NCBI GenBank assembly: GCA_035511435.1
Contig: DATKFJ010000477.1
Span: forward strand, 1 to 49,129
Direction: 5' to 3'
Source of the DNA: JAMXLO01 sp035511435
GTDB taxonomy: Bacteria; Pseudomonadota; Alphaproteobacteria; Acetobacterales; Acetobacteraceae
Length of the DNA stretch: 49,129 bases
Of the stretch, positions 17,380 to 25,359 are shown in pieces. A model generated the notes under the pieces. The model ran no database searches. It saw only the letters and a program-made list of their open reading frames with translations, and was not told where the DNA came from. The position numbers and the translations under genes were made by a program. Within the stretch, counting starts at the first letter, position 1; every line of letters starts with the position of its first letter.

Positions 17380-17843
17380 TATTGGACAGCCTAGCTCAAC
17401 AGAGGACCCGCGGCGAGAGGTCGGGACGGAATTTTAGGATAGTTTTCCGATTTCTCTTGCCCACCTCACCCAGCTTTGGGTATTAATTCGGTGCCGCCCA
17501 ACCCATGCCGCTGAAAAGATTAAGGGGCGGTCGGGCATTTAACCTCGACGCTATGGCGTCATAGGAAAATAGGCCCGGGCGATATAGCTATCTCGCCAGA
17601 GCGGATCTCGCAGACTGGGAGCCTGCCAGCCAATCGCAGGCGACGGGCGGTGGCGTAAGGGGCGCTGGAAACGCACCAACCGAAATTCCCGATCGCTACA
17701 CAGGCCAGTACACAGCATTCGTATCGGAAGCGCCCAGCGGGAGTCCTGCGGGCGGGGTGCCTTTATCGTTTCCGGGCGGCTTGACCCGCCAGTGCAGGAC
17801 GAGAGCCCCGAATTAATTCTGAAGCAACCACGGAGTAGTTCTA
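17380..17843. other. Gene-free leader upstream of the repeat protein
   Basis: 464 bp with lower GC than its surroundings and AT-rich patches (TATTAATTC near 17480, GATATAGCTATC near 17580, GAATTAATTC near 17810). No ORF with protein character or recognisable RNA is visible. It must hold the promoter of the 1214-aa gene and possibly a long 5' UTR. GGAG, 8 nt before the ATG at 17844, is that gene's ribosome-binding site. Confidence 0.5.
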
Positions 17844-20800
17844 ATGGGCAATATCACGCTGTCCGTTACGACAGCACCTGACAGTCTCACTGTGAGCGGG
17901 GTCAAGTCGCTCGGCGCACCTGCCGACATCGTCGCCACCGCCATACCGGGAACCGGCGCACCGGTACTGTTGGGTACCCTGCCGGCACAATCTGACGGCC
18001 CCTACACCATCTCGGCCGCTGTACCGCCGGGCAGCTACACGGTGCAGGTTACGACAAGTACAACGCTGTCCAGCGATACAAAGTCATCGGCGACAGTCCC
18101 GATGGCTACATTGACGGCCACCGGAAACAACACACTCGGGTTTCCCGCCAACATCGTGGTGACCGCTACTCCTTCGGGTGGTGGCAGCCCCATCGCGATT
18201 GCGACGCTGACCAACGAGCCAGTCGGCCCTTATTCAGTAACTGCCAATGTTCCGCCTGGTGACTACGAACTTGCCACCGAGATGAACGTGACGCTGACCA
18301 GCGATGCGACATCGTCATCCACTGTGTTGCCGCCCACTCTGACGGCGTCCGGCAACAATACGCTCGGCTTTCCAGCCAACATCGTGGTGACCGCCACTCC
18401 TGCGGGAGGCGGCAGTTCCATCATTGTCGGTACGCTGACCAACCAACCCGTCGGACCCTATTTGGTGACCGCTGCTGTTCCACCCGGCACCTACACGCTC
18501 GACACCGCGATGAGCGCGACGCTGACCGGCGATGCGACGTCGTCATCCACTGTATTGCCGGCTACTCTGACGGCGATTGGGAACAATACGCTCGGGAGTC
18601 CAGCCAACGTCGTCGTGACCGCCACTCCAACGGCCGGTGGCAGCCCCATCGCGATTGCGACGCTGGTCAACCAAACTGTCGGGCCATTTTCGGTGACTGC
18701 TCCTGTGCCGGCCGGCAATTACACGGTTGACATTGCAATGACCGCGACGCTGGCCAGCGATGCAACATCGTCGTCCATTGTGTTGCCAGCTACTCTGACG
18801 GCGATTGGGAACAATACGCTGGGGACTCCAGCCAATGTCGTGGTAACTGCTACCGCAACGGCTGGTGGCAGCCCGATCACAATTGCAACGCTGGTCAATC
18901 AGCCTGTCGGACCGTTTTCGGTGACTGCTCCCGTGCCGGCCGGCGACTACACGGTTGACATGGCAATGAGCGCGACGCTGACCAGCGATGCAACATCCGC
19001 GTCTAGCGTGGCGCCGACCACATTAACGTGGACAGGAAATAACACACTTGGCGTCGCGGCCAATATAGTGGTTACGGCGACTCCCACCGGCGGTGGCAGT
19101 CCCATCAATATTGCTACGCTGACCAACCAGCCCGCCGGCCCGTGTTCGGTGACCGCTGTTGTCCCGCCAGGGGCCTACACGGTTGACGCCGCGCTGAGTG
19201 CAACATTGAGCAGCGATGCTACATCGTTGTCCACAGTGGCGCCGACCACACTGACGTGGGCAGGAAACAACACACTTGGCGTCGCGGCCAATATCGTGGT
19301 TACAGCGACTCCCGCCGGCGGTGGAAGTCCCATCAATATTGCTACGCTGACCAACCAGCCCGTCGGCCCATGTTCGGTGACTGCTGTTGTCCCGCCTGGG
19401 GTTTACATGGTTGACGCCGCGATGAGTGCCACCCTGACCAGCGATGCTACGTCGTTGGCCACCGTGGCGCTGACCACATTGACGTCGACCGGGACCAACA
19501 CGCTGGGATTTCCCGCCAACATTGTCGTGACTGCAACGCCTTCGGGCGGCGGCAGCCCCATCACGATTGCCACGCTGACCAATGAGCCCGTCGGCCCCTT
19601 CTCGGTAACTGCGGCGGTTCCGCCTGGCAACTACTCGGTTGATACCGAGATGTGCGTGACGCTTTCCTACCCAACGGGTGTACCGGTCAGTGTGCCGCAA
19701 ACGACGCTGAACGTGACCGGCGTCAAGTCGCTGGGCGTTCCGGCCGATCTTGTTGCCGTTGCTGCTCCTGTGGGATCCGGTTCACCTATACCGCTAGGCA
19801 CGCTGCCTGCTCAACCGGATGGGCCATACGCATTCACATCGATTGTGCCTCCCGGTACCTATGCGATCGACGTGTCCTCGAGCATCGCACTATCCGCTGC
19901 GGCATCATGTTCTGCGACCGTGCCCGCTCCAACGCTGACGGCAGTTATCACCTACAACGGGAATACCTACAGCTACAATGAGTCCGGTGGTACCGCTTTA
20001 GGCAATTATACTGACCCGCAAGGCCGGTTCACGATGACCAACACGATGGCGACCAATGCCGGCCTGCCAAACTTCACGGTGTTCTTCCGCCGTAACACAG
20101 ACGGAACCTGCGAGCACACCGTCTTTGAGTATGGCAACCCGAGAGTGACGGTGCAGCCGATCAACCTCAACGCCTATACGGCGACTATCAGCAAGGCCGG
20201 CGTGGTGCTGCACACCGAGAATGTGCCGAACCACTTCTGGTTTGCCCGCTGGCGCTGGCCGCAGTCGCCCTATCCCGTGACCGTAACGCCGGCTGCACTC
20301 ATAGCCTCGGGTCTGCTGCCGCATTATGACGCGTCGGTGCTGGGCAAATACGGCAAGGCATACGCCGCGTATACTTATACGCCGATGACTCTCGCAGGTT
20401 TGTGCGGCGACATGGGGCAGACCGGAGAGCGCGGCGATATCGGACTGGTGACCGAGTGGCAGGCTGATTACATCTGCTGCGGTACCAACCTGCCGACCGT
20501 GCTGGCTCAAGCCGAGGCTGGCGGGACGTTCCCATGGATTATGCGCGATCCGACCACCGGGGCGCCGTTCAATGCCCAAGCCAACCCGAGTGCAACAACT
20601 CAGTTTGTCAACAAGTCTCTGCCGGCCACGATCCTGACCACGACGTGCAACGTCGCTGCAAGCGGAGCCAGGGTTTATTGTGACGAAGCGCATGAGCCTG
20701 AGTTGGCCTATTTGCCCTTCCTGCTGACCGGCGATCCGTATCACCTGGAGTCCATGCAGTTCCAGGGCACCGCGAACGTGGTTATGTCCACTGCCGCGGC

Positions 20801-21488
20801 GCGCTACAACTCGTCTCTCGGCGTGCGCGCTGTAGCCTGGGGTTTGCGCACCGCAGGTCGTCTTTCCGTCATTACGCCCGCTACGGTGCCAAGTTGGCTT
20901 CTGCCGAAGAGTGTATGGGCGGCCGACGTAGCGAGCAGGCTGGCATGGTTGCATTTGAGTGTAATTTCGTCGGCCATGCCATGCACGGTGTTCCAGGTTA
21001 TGCAACAGACCCAGACGACGTACTGCGACTTCTGGGAGGGTGACTTCGTCACTGCGACGCTATGTGACCTGGTGCGTCTGGGTCTGTCGAGCTGCCAGAC
21101 GGCGTTGAACTGGGTGATACAGCAGGCTATCGCCCGCACCAACGGAACCAGCGGATGGCTGCGTTGCCAGCCGTCGCCGTATAATGTCAACCTTATGGCG
21201 ACAGCGTCATCGCCAATGCCGACCAGCTGGGCGGGGTTGTGGGCGCTCAACTATTCGATGCAGCCGGCCAATCTCCCGTTCTCACCGAGTGATGCGACCG
21301 GCAATGCCTGCCTCGCCCTGAACACCTCGGGCGCTATCACCTATCCGTCGTATGCCCGGGCCGTGCTCGCGATGGCTGCCCGGCTCGGCATCGCCGGTAC
21401 TGCCGCTCCGTTTGCCTGGATCGACGGGGAGATCACCCGGCAATTGAGTGCCACGCTACAGCCTGACCGGAAATGGATGATTACATAG
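17844..21488 (+). CDS. 1214-aa tandem-repeat protein with unidentified C-terminal domain
   Basis: Residues ~1-700 are nine tandem units of about 76 aa, each a beta-rich, Thr/Ala/Val-dominated block resembling an Ig-like or fibronectin-type sandwich (consensus GNNTLGxPANIVVTATPxGG, then IATLTNQPVGPxSVTA and VPPGxYTVD). The C-terminal ~510 residues (YNGNTYSYNESGG onwards) look globular: a short beta region, a Trp-rich stretch (NHFWFARWRWPQ), GERGDIGLVTEWQADYICC, and helical repeats. I cannot name that domain; the order beta barrel then helical toroid is reminiscent of polysaccharide-degrading or phage-tailspike-like proteins, which is only a guess. There is no signal peptide, membrane helix or RTX motif. 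Residues 81-627 contain no Lys, Arg or His. The gene stands alone, with a terminator behind it. Confidence 0.85.
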   Translation: MGNITLSVTTAPDSLTVSGVKSLGAPADIVATAIPGTGAPVLLGTLPAQSDGPYTISAAVPPGSYTVQVTTSTTLSSDTKSSATVPMATLTATGNNTLGFPANIVVTATPSGGGSPIAIATLTNEPVGPYSVTANVPPGDYELATEMNVTLTSDATSSSTVLPPTLTASGNNTLGFPANIVVTATPAGGGSSIIVGTLTNQPVGPYLVTAAVPPGTYTLDTAMSATLTGDATSSSTVLPATLTAIGNNTLGSPANVVVTATPTAGGSPIAIATLVNQTVGPFSVTAPVPAGNYTVDIAMTATLASDATSSSIVLPATLTAIGNNTLGTPANVVVTATATAGGSPITIATLVNQPVGPFSVTAPVPAGDYTVDMAMSATLTSDATSASSVAPTTLTWTGNNTLGVAANIVVTATPTGGGSPINIATLTNQPAGPCSVTAVVPPGAYTVDAALSATLSSDATSLSTVAPTTLTWAGNNTLGVAANIVVTATPAGGGSPINIATLTNQPVGPCSVTAVVPPGVYMVDAAMSATLTSDATSLATVALTTLTSTGTNTLGFPANIVVTATPSGGGSPITIATLTNEPVGPFSVTAAVPPGNYSVDTEMCVTLSYPTGVPVSVPQTTLNVTGVKSLGVPADLVAVAAPVGSGSPIPLGTLPAQPDGPYAFTSIVPPGTYAIDVSSSIALSAAASCSATVPAPTLTAVITYNGNTYSYNESGGTALGNYTDPQGRFTMTNTMATNAGLPNFTVFFRRNTDGTCEHTVFEYGNPRVTVQPINLNAYTATISKAGVVLHTENVPNHFWFARWRWPQSPYPVTVTPAALIASGLLPHYDASVLGKYGKAYAAYTYTPMTLAGLCGDMGQTGERGDIGLVTEWQADYICCGTNLPTVLAQAEAGGTFPWIMRDPTTGAPFNAQANPSATTQFVNKSLPATILTTTCNVAASGARVYCDEAHEPELAYLPFLLTGDPYHLESMQFQGTANVVMSTAAARYNSSLGVRAVAWGLRTAGRLSVITPATVPSWLLPKSVWAADVASRLAWLHLSVISSAMPCTVFQVMQQTQTTYCDFWEGDFVTATLCDLVRLGLSSCQTALNWVIQQAIARTNGTSGWLRCQPSPYNVNLMATASSPMPTSWAGLWALNYSMQPANLPFSPSDATGNACLALNTSGAITYPSYARAVLAMAARLGIAGTAAPFAWIDGEITRQLSATLQPDRKWMIT
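17898..19946 (+). repeat. Nine tandem 225-228 bp repeats inside the 1214-aa gene
   Basis: Unit anchors fall at 17898, 18123, 18351, 18579, 18807, 19035, 19263, 19491 and 19719: one step of 225 and then seven of exactly 228 bp, without indels. Units 4/5 and 6/7 form the closest pairs (6 and 7 share GVAANIVVTAT and GPCSVTAVVPPG). Units 1 and 9 differ from the rest and resemble each other (GVKSLGxPAD, LGTLPAQxDGPY), so they bracket the array. The pattern indicates expansion by duplication of the inner units. Confidence 0.95.
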
Positions 21489-21517
21489 AAAATCTTCGCC
21501 AACTGTCATCACAGCGC

Positions 21518-21551
21518 GCCCGCCGGAGATACCCCCGGCGGGCACCTTTTT
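21518..21551 (+). terminator. Rho-independent terminator after the repeat protein
   Basis: GCCCGCCGG (21518-21526) pairs perfectly with CCGGCGGGC (21535-21543) around an 8-nt loop, followed by ACCTTTTT. It lies 30 bp after the stop codon and upstream of the convergent tRNA-Pro gene. Confidence 0.9.
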
Positions 21552-21612
21552 GGTCAGGCGCGGGTTCCCCATCGTATCAACTGCGGGTCGGGAACAATCT
21601 CGAACCATGTCG

Positions 21613-21689
21613 TGGTCGGAGTGAGAGGATTTGAACCTCCGGCCCCTGCGTCCCGAACACAGTGCTCTACCAGGCTGAGCTACACTCCG
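21613..21689 (-). tRNA. tRNA-Pro (anticodon CGG)
   Basis: A 77-nt cloverleaf on the minus strand. Acceptor arms are CGGAGTG and CACTCCG with discriminator A, and CCA is encoded. The D arm is GCTC...GAGC, the anticodon stem CTGTG/CGCAG encloses TTCGGGA (anticodon CGG), and the T arm is GGAGG TTCAAAT CCTCT. It reads proline codon CCG. It converges with the 1214-aa gene, whose terminator stands between them; no duplicated 3' end (attachment-site repeat) was seen nearby. Confidence 0.96.
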
Positions 21690-21737
21690 GCCAAGGCGGC
21701 GCATATAGCCCCGCGCGTCGGCCCGGGCAAGGCGCAG

Positions 21738-22319
21738 TTACAGTCGCGCGGCCTCGCCAACGCTGGTGCGGTCCAGGTGCGACAGGCGGCTCAGCACCGC
21801 TGGGACGCCATCCAGCACTTCGAAAAGTTGCCGTGCCTCGGGTGCGGCAAAATCGCTCGCGATCGCCGCCTCGATCGTTGCCAGGAAGGCGGCGGCCGAG
21901 CCGGCCACGTCGCAGATCAGGATCGGCTTGGAATGCAGTCGAAGCTGGCGCCAGGTGATGATCTCGATTGTTTCATCGAGCGTCCCCAGGCCACCCGGCA
22001 GCGATACGAAAGCGTCGGCTGCTTCGAACATGCGTTGCTTGCGGCTGTGCATTGAATCGGTGATGACCATTTTGGTGACACCCGCATGCGCCACTTCGCG
22101 TCGGGTGAGGAATTCCGGAATGATGCCCAGGACGTCGCCGCCCGCGGCCAGCGCTGCGTCAGCCAGGACGCCCATCAGCCCGATGCGTCCGCCGCCATAC
22201 ACCAGCCGGATGCCGGCTTTCGCCAATCCCGTGCCGAGTGCTTGCGCGGTGCAGTGGTATGCAGGATCGTTCCCGGAGCGGGAGCCACAAAATACGGTAA
22301 CGGCGTGAGGTTTGGACAT
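21738..22319 (-). CDS. LOG family protein (nucleoside 5'-monophosphate phosphoribohydrolase)
   Basis: A 193-aa cytosolic enzyme that releases the base from nucleotide monophosphates, or from cytokinin nucleotides in the original LOG. The Rossmann-like fold carries VTVFCGSRSG, VYGGGRIGLMG (40-50), the substrate motif MHSRKQ (90-95) and the hallmark PGGLGTLDE (108-116) that contains the catalytic Glu. The start is ATG 22319 (MSKPHAVTVFCGS); the frame continues 66 codons further upstream, but that part overlaps the divergent cytochrome gene. Usually annotated TIGR00730-type Rossmann-fold protein; whether the physiological role is cytokinin or AMP/nucleotide turnover is not settled. Confidence 0.94.
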   Translation of the reverse strand: MSKPHAVTVFCGSRSGNDPAYHCTAQALGTGLAKAGIRLVYGGGRIGLMGVLADAALAAGGDVLGIIPEFLTRREVAHAGVTKMVITDSMHSRKQRMFEAADAFVSLPGGLGTLDETIEIITWRQLRLHSKPILICDVAGSAAAFLATIEAAIASDFAAPEARQLFEVLDGVPAVLSRLSHLDRTSVGEAARL

Positions 22320-22443
22320 GGTGAGAAAGTGCCACAGATAGGCCGATTTGCCACCGGGTTTCACGCGGGGCGGGGAATATTGATGGCTGTCGCGCGTCCA
22401 ACAGTCAGCCACGGTGCTGGCGGCACGACAGGGGAGAACCGGA

Positions 22444-22881
22444 ATGATGAGGAAGCTTGTGCTTCTGGCGGCTTTGGCCTTGGCGACGGCGGGTATCGCC
22501 CGGGCTGAAGGGTTCAATGTGATCGAGACCCGCCAGGCCGGGCAGGACGCGATGTCCGGTGACTATGCCGGCATTCGCGCCGTGGTCGCTGCAAAGGGTG
22601 ATGTGAAGACGCTGGAGGTGCCGGCGAAGGCCATGGCGCGCTGGATACGGCAATATCCCACGCTGTTCCCGCCCGGCAGTGATCAGGGACACCCGACGAA
22701 AGCATTGCCGGCGGTCTGGACTGACATGGCGGGGTTCCAGAAGGACGCCGACACCATGGCTGATGCGGCCGATAAGCTGGCTGAGCTCGCCAAGGCCGGC
22801 GACGCTGATGGTGTGGCCGCACAGGTCAAGGTCGTCGGCGACGCCTGCGGCACCTGCCACCGTGCCTTTCGGGCTCGCTGA
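22444..22881 (+). CDS. Cytochrome c' family periplasmic cytochrome
   Basis: A 145-aa protein: signal peptide (KLVLLAALALATAGIARA, cleavage after ARA), then a four-helix bundle with the single heme-binding CGTCH at 135-139, close to the C-terminus as in cytochromes c' and c556. The heme iron in the family binds NO or CO or carries electrons. The mature start EGFNVIETRQAGQ and the FPPGSDQGHPTKALPAVW loop fit. The start is the first of two adjacent ATGs at 22444. It is monocistronic and divergent from the LOG gene. Confidence 0.93.
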   Translation: MMRKLVLLAALALATAGIARAEGFNVIETRQAGQDAMSGDYAGIRAVVAAKGDVKTLEVPAKAMARWIRQYPTLFPPGSDQGHPTKALPAVWTDMAGFQKDADTMADAADKLAELAKAGDADGVAAQVKVVGDACGTCHRAFRAR

Positions 22882-22920
22882 GCAGCGGCTACCCCGCCTT
22901 CAACCCCCTTGCGGCGGTCG

Positions 22921-24633
22921 CTACCCTGCCCGCACCAGGCGGCCTGGAGTGGCGCCGGTGTATTCGCCGTGCTCGAACACCGGAACGCCGGACACCAGGG
23001 TTGCGATGTAGCCATCGACCCGCTGTACCAGCCGGCGCCCGCCTGCCGGCAGGTCGTAGCGGATTTCCGGCACGTGCAGCCGCAGCCGCTCGAAGTCGAT
23101 CACGTTGACATCGGCTTTCAGCCCTAACGTCAGGCGGCCGCGATCCGCAAAGCCAAAGAAGTCGGCGGTCTCGCTGGTCTGCCGCTTGACGATCAGCTCC
23201 AGCGGCAGGCCTGGTCCGCGTTTCCGGTCACGTCCCCAATGCGTCAGCATCCAGCTTGGCAAACTGGCATCGCTGATCGAGGAGCAATGCGCACCACCAT
23301 CCGACAGTCCCAGGACCGTCTCCGGCGAGGTCAGCATCGTGCGGATGATGTCGTGATTATCCTCGTTGTAGCCGACGATTGGGAAGAACAGGAACTTGTC
23401 CAGCCCGCCGGCCAGGTAATCATACGCCACCTCTGACGGTGAGTGATTCGAGCGCTGCGCCATCGCGGCGATGCTGCTGCTCGCCTCCGGCTCGTAGTCC
23501 GGCGGATCGCCCATGACGAACATGCGATCCCAGCGCGTGGTGATCTGCTGGCGGAACTGCGACAGCCGCCGTACCAGCTCCGCCGATGGTTCGTCATTCA
23601 GGATCGTGGCGCGCACCGCCGGGTCCTGCAGCCGTGCCAGCCGCTCCACCGCGGGGAGCTTCAGCAGTTCCTGATAGGTCGGGCGAATGGAAAACGGGTT
23701 CAGCGCGGTGTCCACGCCCAGCATCACGCCGACCGGACGGCCCGCCACCTGCGCGGTGACGAACGCACCCTGCGAGCGGGCAGCGCGCACGCCTTCCATC
23801 AGACGCTGCCACCGCACCGGATCGGTCGGGCGGTCGGTCAGCAGGAACCACACCGGCCGGCCGGTGTCCTGGCCCAGCCTGGTCATCCAGGCCAGTTCCT
23901 CGGTTTCCACGTCGAAATCGCTGTTGATGCCGAAGGCGCCGTGCTTCAGGCCCTTCAGGGCCGAACCGATACCCAGTAGCTCCTGAACTTCCGAATAGCG
24001 CCCCGGCACCATCTCGCCGGTTGGTGTCTTGTGCGAATTGGTGCGCGAGGTCGTGAAGCCGAATGCACCGGCTTCCAGCGCCTCGCGCGTCATGCGGCGC
24101 ATTGCGTCGATATCCTCGGCGGTGGCCTTCTCGCGGTTGATGGCGCGCTCGCCCATGACGTAGACGCGCAGCGGATGGTGCGGCACCTGCGCGGCGACAT
24201 CGATCGAGCGTGGCATGCGGTCAAGCGCGTCGAGATATTGCGGGAAGGTCTCCCAGTCCCACTTCAGGCCTTCGGCCAGGGTGATGCCGGGGATTTCCTC
24301 CACTGCCTCCATCAGCCCGATCAGCGAGGCATGATGCTCGCGTCGCACGGGCGCGAAACCGACACCGCAATTGCCGAACAGCAGGGTGGTGACGCCATGC
24401 CATGACGACGGCGCCAGTTCCTGGTCCCACGTCGCCTGACCATCGTAGTGCGTGTGTACATCGACCCAGCCAGGCGTGACGAGTTTGCCATCGGCGTTGA
24501 TCTCGCGCTTGCCGGGACCAGCCTTGCCGCCAACCTGCGCGATGCGGCCGCCATCGATCGCGACGTCGCCGGCGAACGCCGGATTGCCGGTGCCATCAAC
24601 GATGGTGCCGTTGCGAATGACGGTATCATGCAT
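22921..24633 (-). CDS. D-aminoacylase-like amidohydrolase (N-acyl-D-amino-acid deacylase family)
   Basis: A 570-aa metal-dependent hydrolase of the amidohydrolase superfamily. It has the small beta sandwich (IRNGTIVDGTGNPAFAGDVAIDGGRIAQVG), the metal site HTHYD at 60-64 in PGWVDVHTHYDGQATWD, and a late Asp in LGLSDGGAHCSSISD. GVTTLLFGNCGVGFAPVR is typical of the D-aminoacylase subgroup that cleaves N-acyl-D-amino acids. The length fits that group. The start is ATG 24633 with AGGAGA 8 nt upstream. A single gene; the substrate is assigned only by family. Confidence 0.9.
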   Translation of the reverse strand: MHDTVIRNGTIVDGTGNPAFAGDVAIDGGRIAQVGGKAGPGKREINADGKLVTPGWVDVHTHYDGQATWDQELAPSSWHGVTTLLFGNCGVGFAPVRREHHASLIGLMEAVEEIPGITLAEGLKWDWETFPQYLDALDRMPRSIDVAAQVPHHPLRVYVMGERAINREKATAEDIDAMRRMTREALEAGAFGFTTSRTNSHKTPTGEMVPGRYSEVQELLGIGSALKGLKHGAFGINSDFDVETEELAWMTRLGQDTGRPVWFLLTDRPTDPVRWQRLMEGVRAARSQGAFVTAQVAGRPVGVMLGVDTALNPFSIRPTYQELLKLPAVERLARLQDPAVRATILNDEPSAELVRRLSQFRQQITTRWDRMFVMGDPPDYEPEASSSIAAMAQRSNHSPSEVAYDYLAGGLDKFLFFPIVGYNEDNHDIIRTMLTSPETVLGLSDGGAHCSSISDASLPSWMLTHWGRDRKRGPGLPLELIVKRQTSETADFFGFADRGRLTLGLKADVNVIDFERLRLHVPEIRYDLPAGGRRLVQRVDGYIATLVSGVPVFEHGEYTGATPGRLVRAG

Positions 24634-24813
24634 GGCGTTCTCTCCTTGATTTCTTGTGGACAAGGAGAGACCCGGCAGCCCGACCGGTCAAGTTTTGCTT
24701 CGCCGTCCGTGGCTGGCTCGTGATTTGATCCGGTGTTTGCACCGCGTGAAATGTCGGGGCAATTCCGCTGGAAAAAATCAGGCGGCATACCGCCGTCCTG
24801 GCTAATCCCCGCG

Positions 24814-25359
24814 TCAGCTTCTCGCGTCACGCAGGTGATAATCTTGGTACGCAGCATCCCTGTTCGACAGAATTGGCGGCCTGATCGGCCAGTCTATGGC
24901 GAACGCCTTGTCGTCCCAACGAACGCCCGCGTCGGCGTCCGGATAGTAGCATTCGGCCATCTGATAGAAAACTTCCGCGCCATCCGTCAGGGTCTGGAAG
25001 CCATGCGCGAAGCCCCCCGGGACGTACAACGCACACCCGTTGTCTTCGGTCAGCTCCACCGACAGCCATTGGCGGACCGTCGGTGACTGCGGCCGCAGGT
25101 CCAGCACGACGTCCCAAATGGCACCGCGCGTGCAGCGGACCAGCTTGATCTCCTGGTAAGGCGGAAGCTGACGATGCATGCCGCGCAATGTGCCGCGGCG
25201 CGCATTGTACGACGCATTGCACTGAACGAAATCGCTTGCCAGCCCATGAGCGGTGAATTCGTCGCGACAGAAGGTCCGCGTGAAATAACCGCGAGAATCC
25301 TCCCGCCGTTCAGGGGAAACGATGAAGATCCCTGGTAGCGATTGTTCGGTGAACAGCAT
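24814..25359 (-). CDS. dTDP-4-dehydrorhamnose 3,5-epimerase-like protein (RfbC/RmlC family)
   Basis: A 181-aa cupin epimerase acting on 4-keto-6-deoxy nucleotide sugars. Conserved parts are DSRGYFTRTFCRDEF, the substrate loop NASYNARRGTLRGMHRQLPPYQEIKLVRCTRGAIWDVVLDLR (catalytic His in GMHRQ; Arg where RmlC has Q-based loops), and VPGGFAHGFQTL. It is the third gene of the operon: its ATG overlaps the methyltransferase stop by one base. With a CDP-glucose 4,6-dehydratase in front, the substrate is more likely a CDP-sugar than dTDP-rhamnose, so the rfbC symbol is withheld. Confidence 0.9.
   Translation of the reverse strand: MLFTEQSLPGIFIVSPERREDSRGYFTRTFCRDEFTAHGLASDFVQCNASYNARRGTLRGMHRQLPPYQEIKLVRCTRGAIWDVVLDLRPQSPTVRQWLSVELTEDNGCALYVPGGFAHGFQTLTDGAEVFYQMAECYYPDADAGVRWDDKAFAIDWPIRPPILSNRDAAYQDYHLRDARS

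Noticed and set aside
17898..19946. CRISPR array in the regularly spaced repeats
   Set aside because: The repeats are 228-bp coding units translated in one frame with no short direct repeats separated by unique spacers.
21613..21689. tRNA-Pro as an integration site for the repeat-protein region
   Set aside because: No second copy of the tRNA 3' end, no integrase and no recombinase gene were seen within the window.
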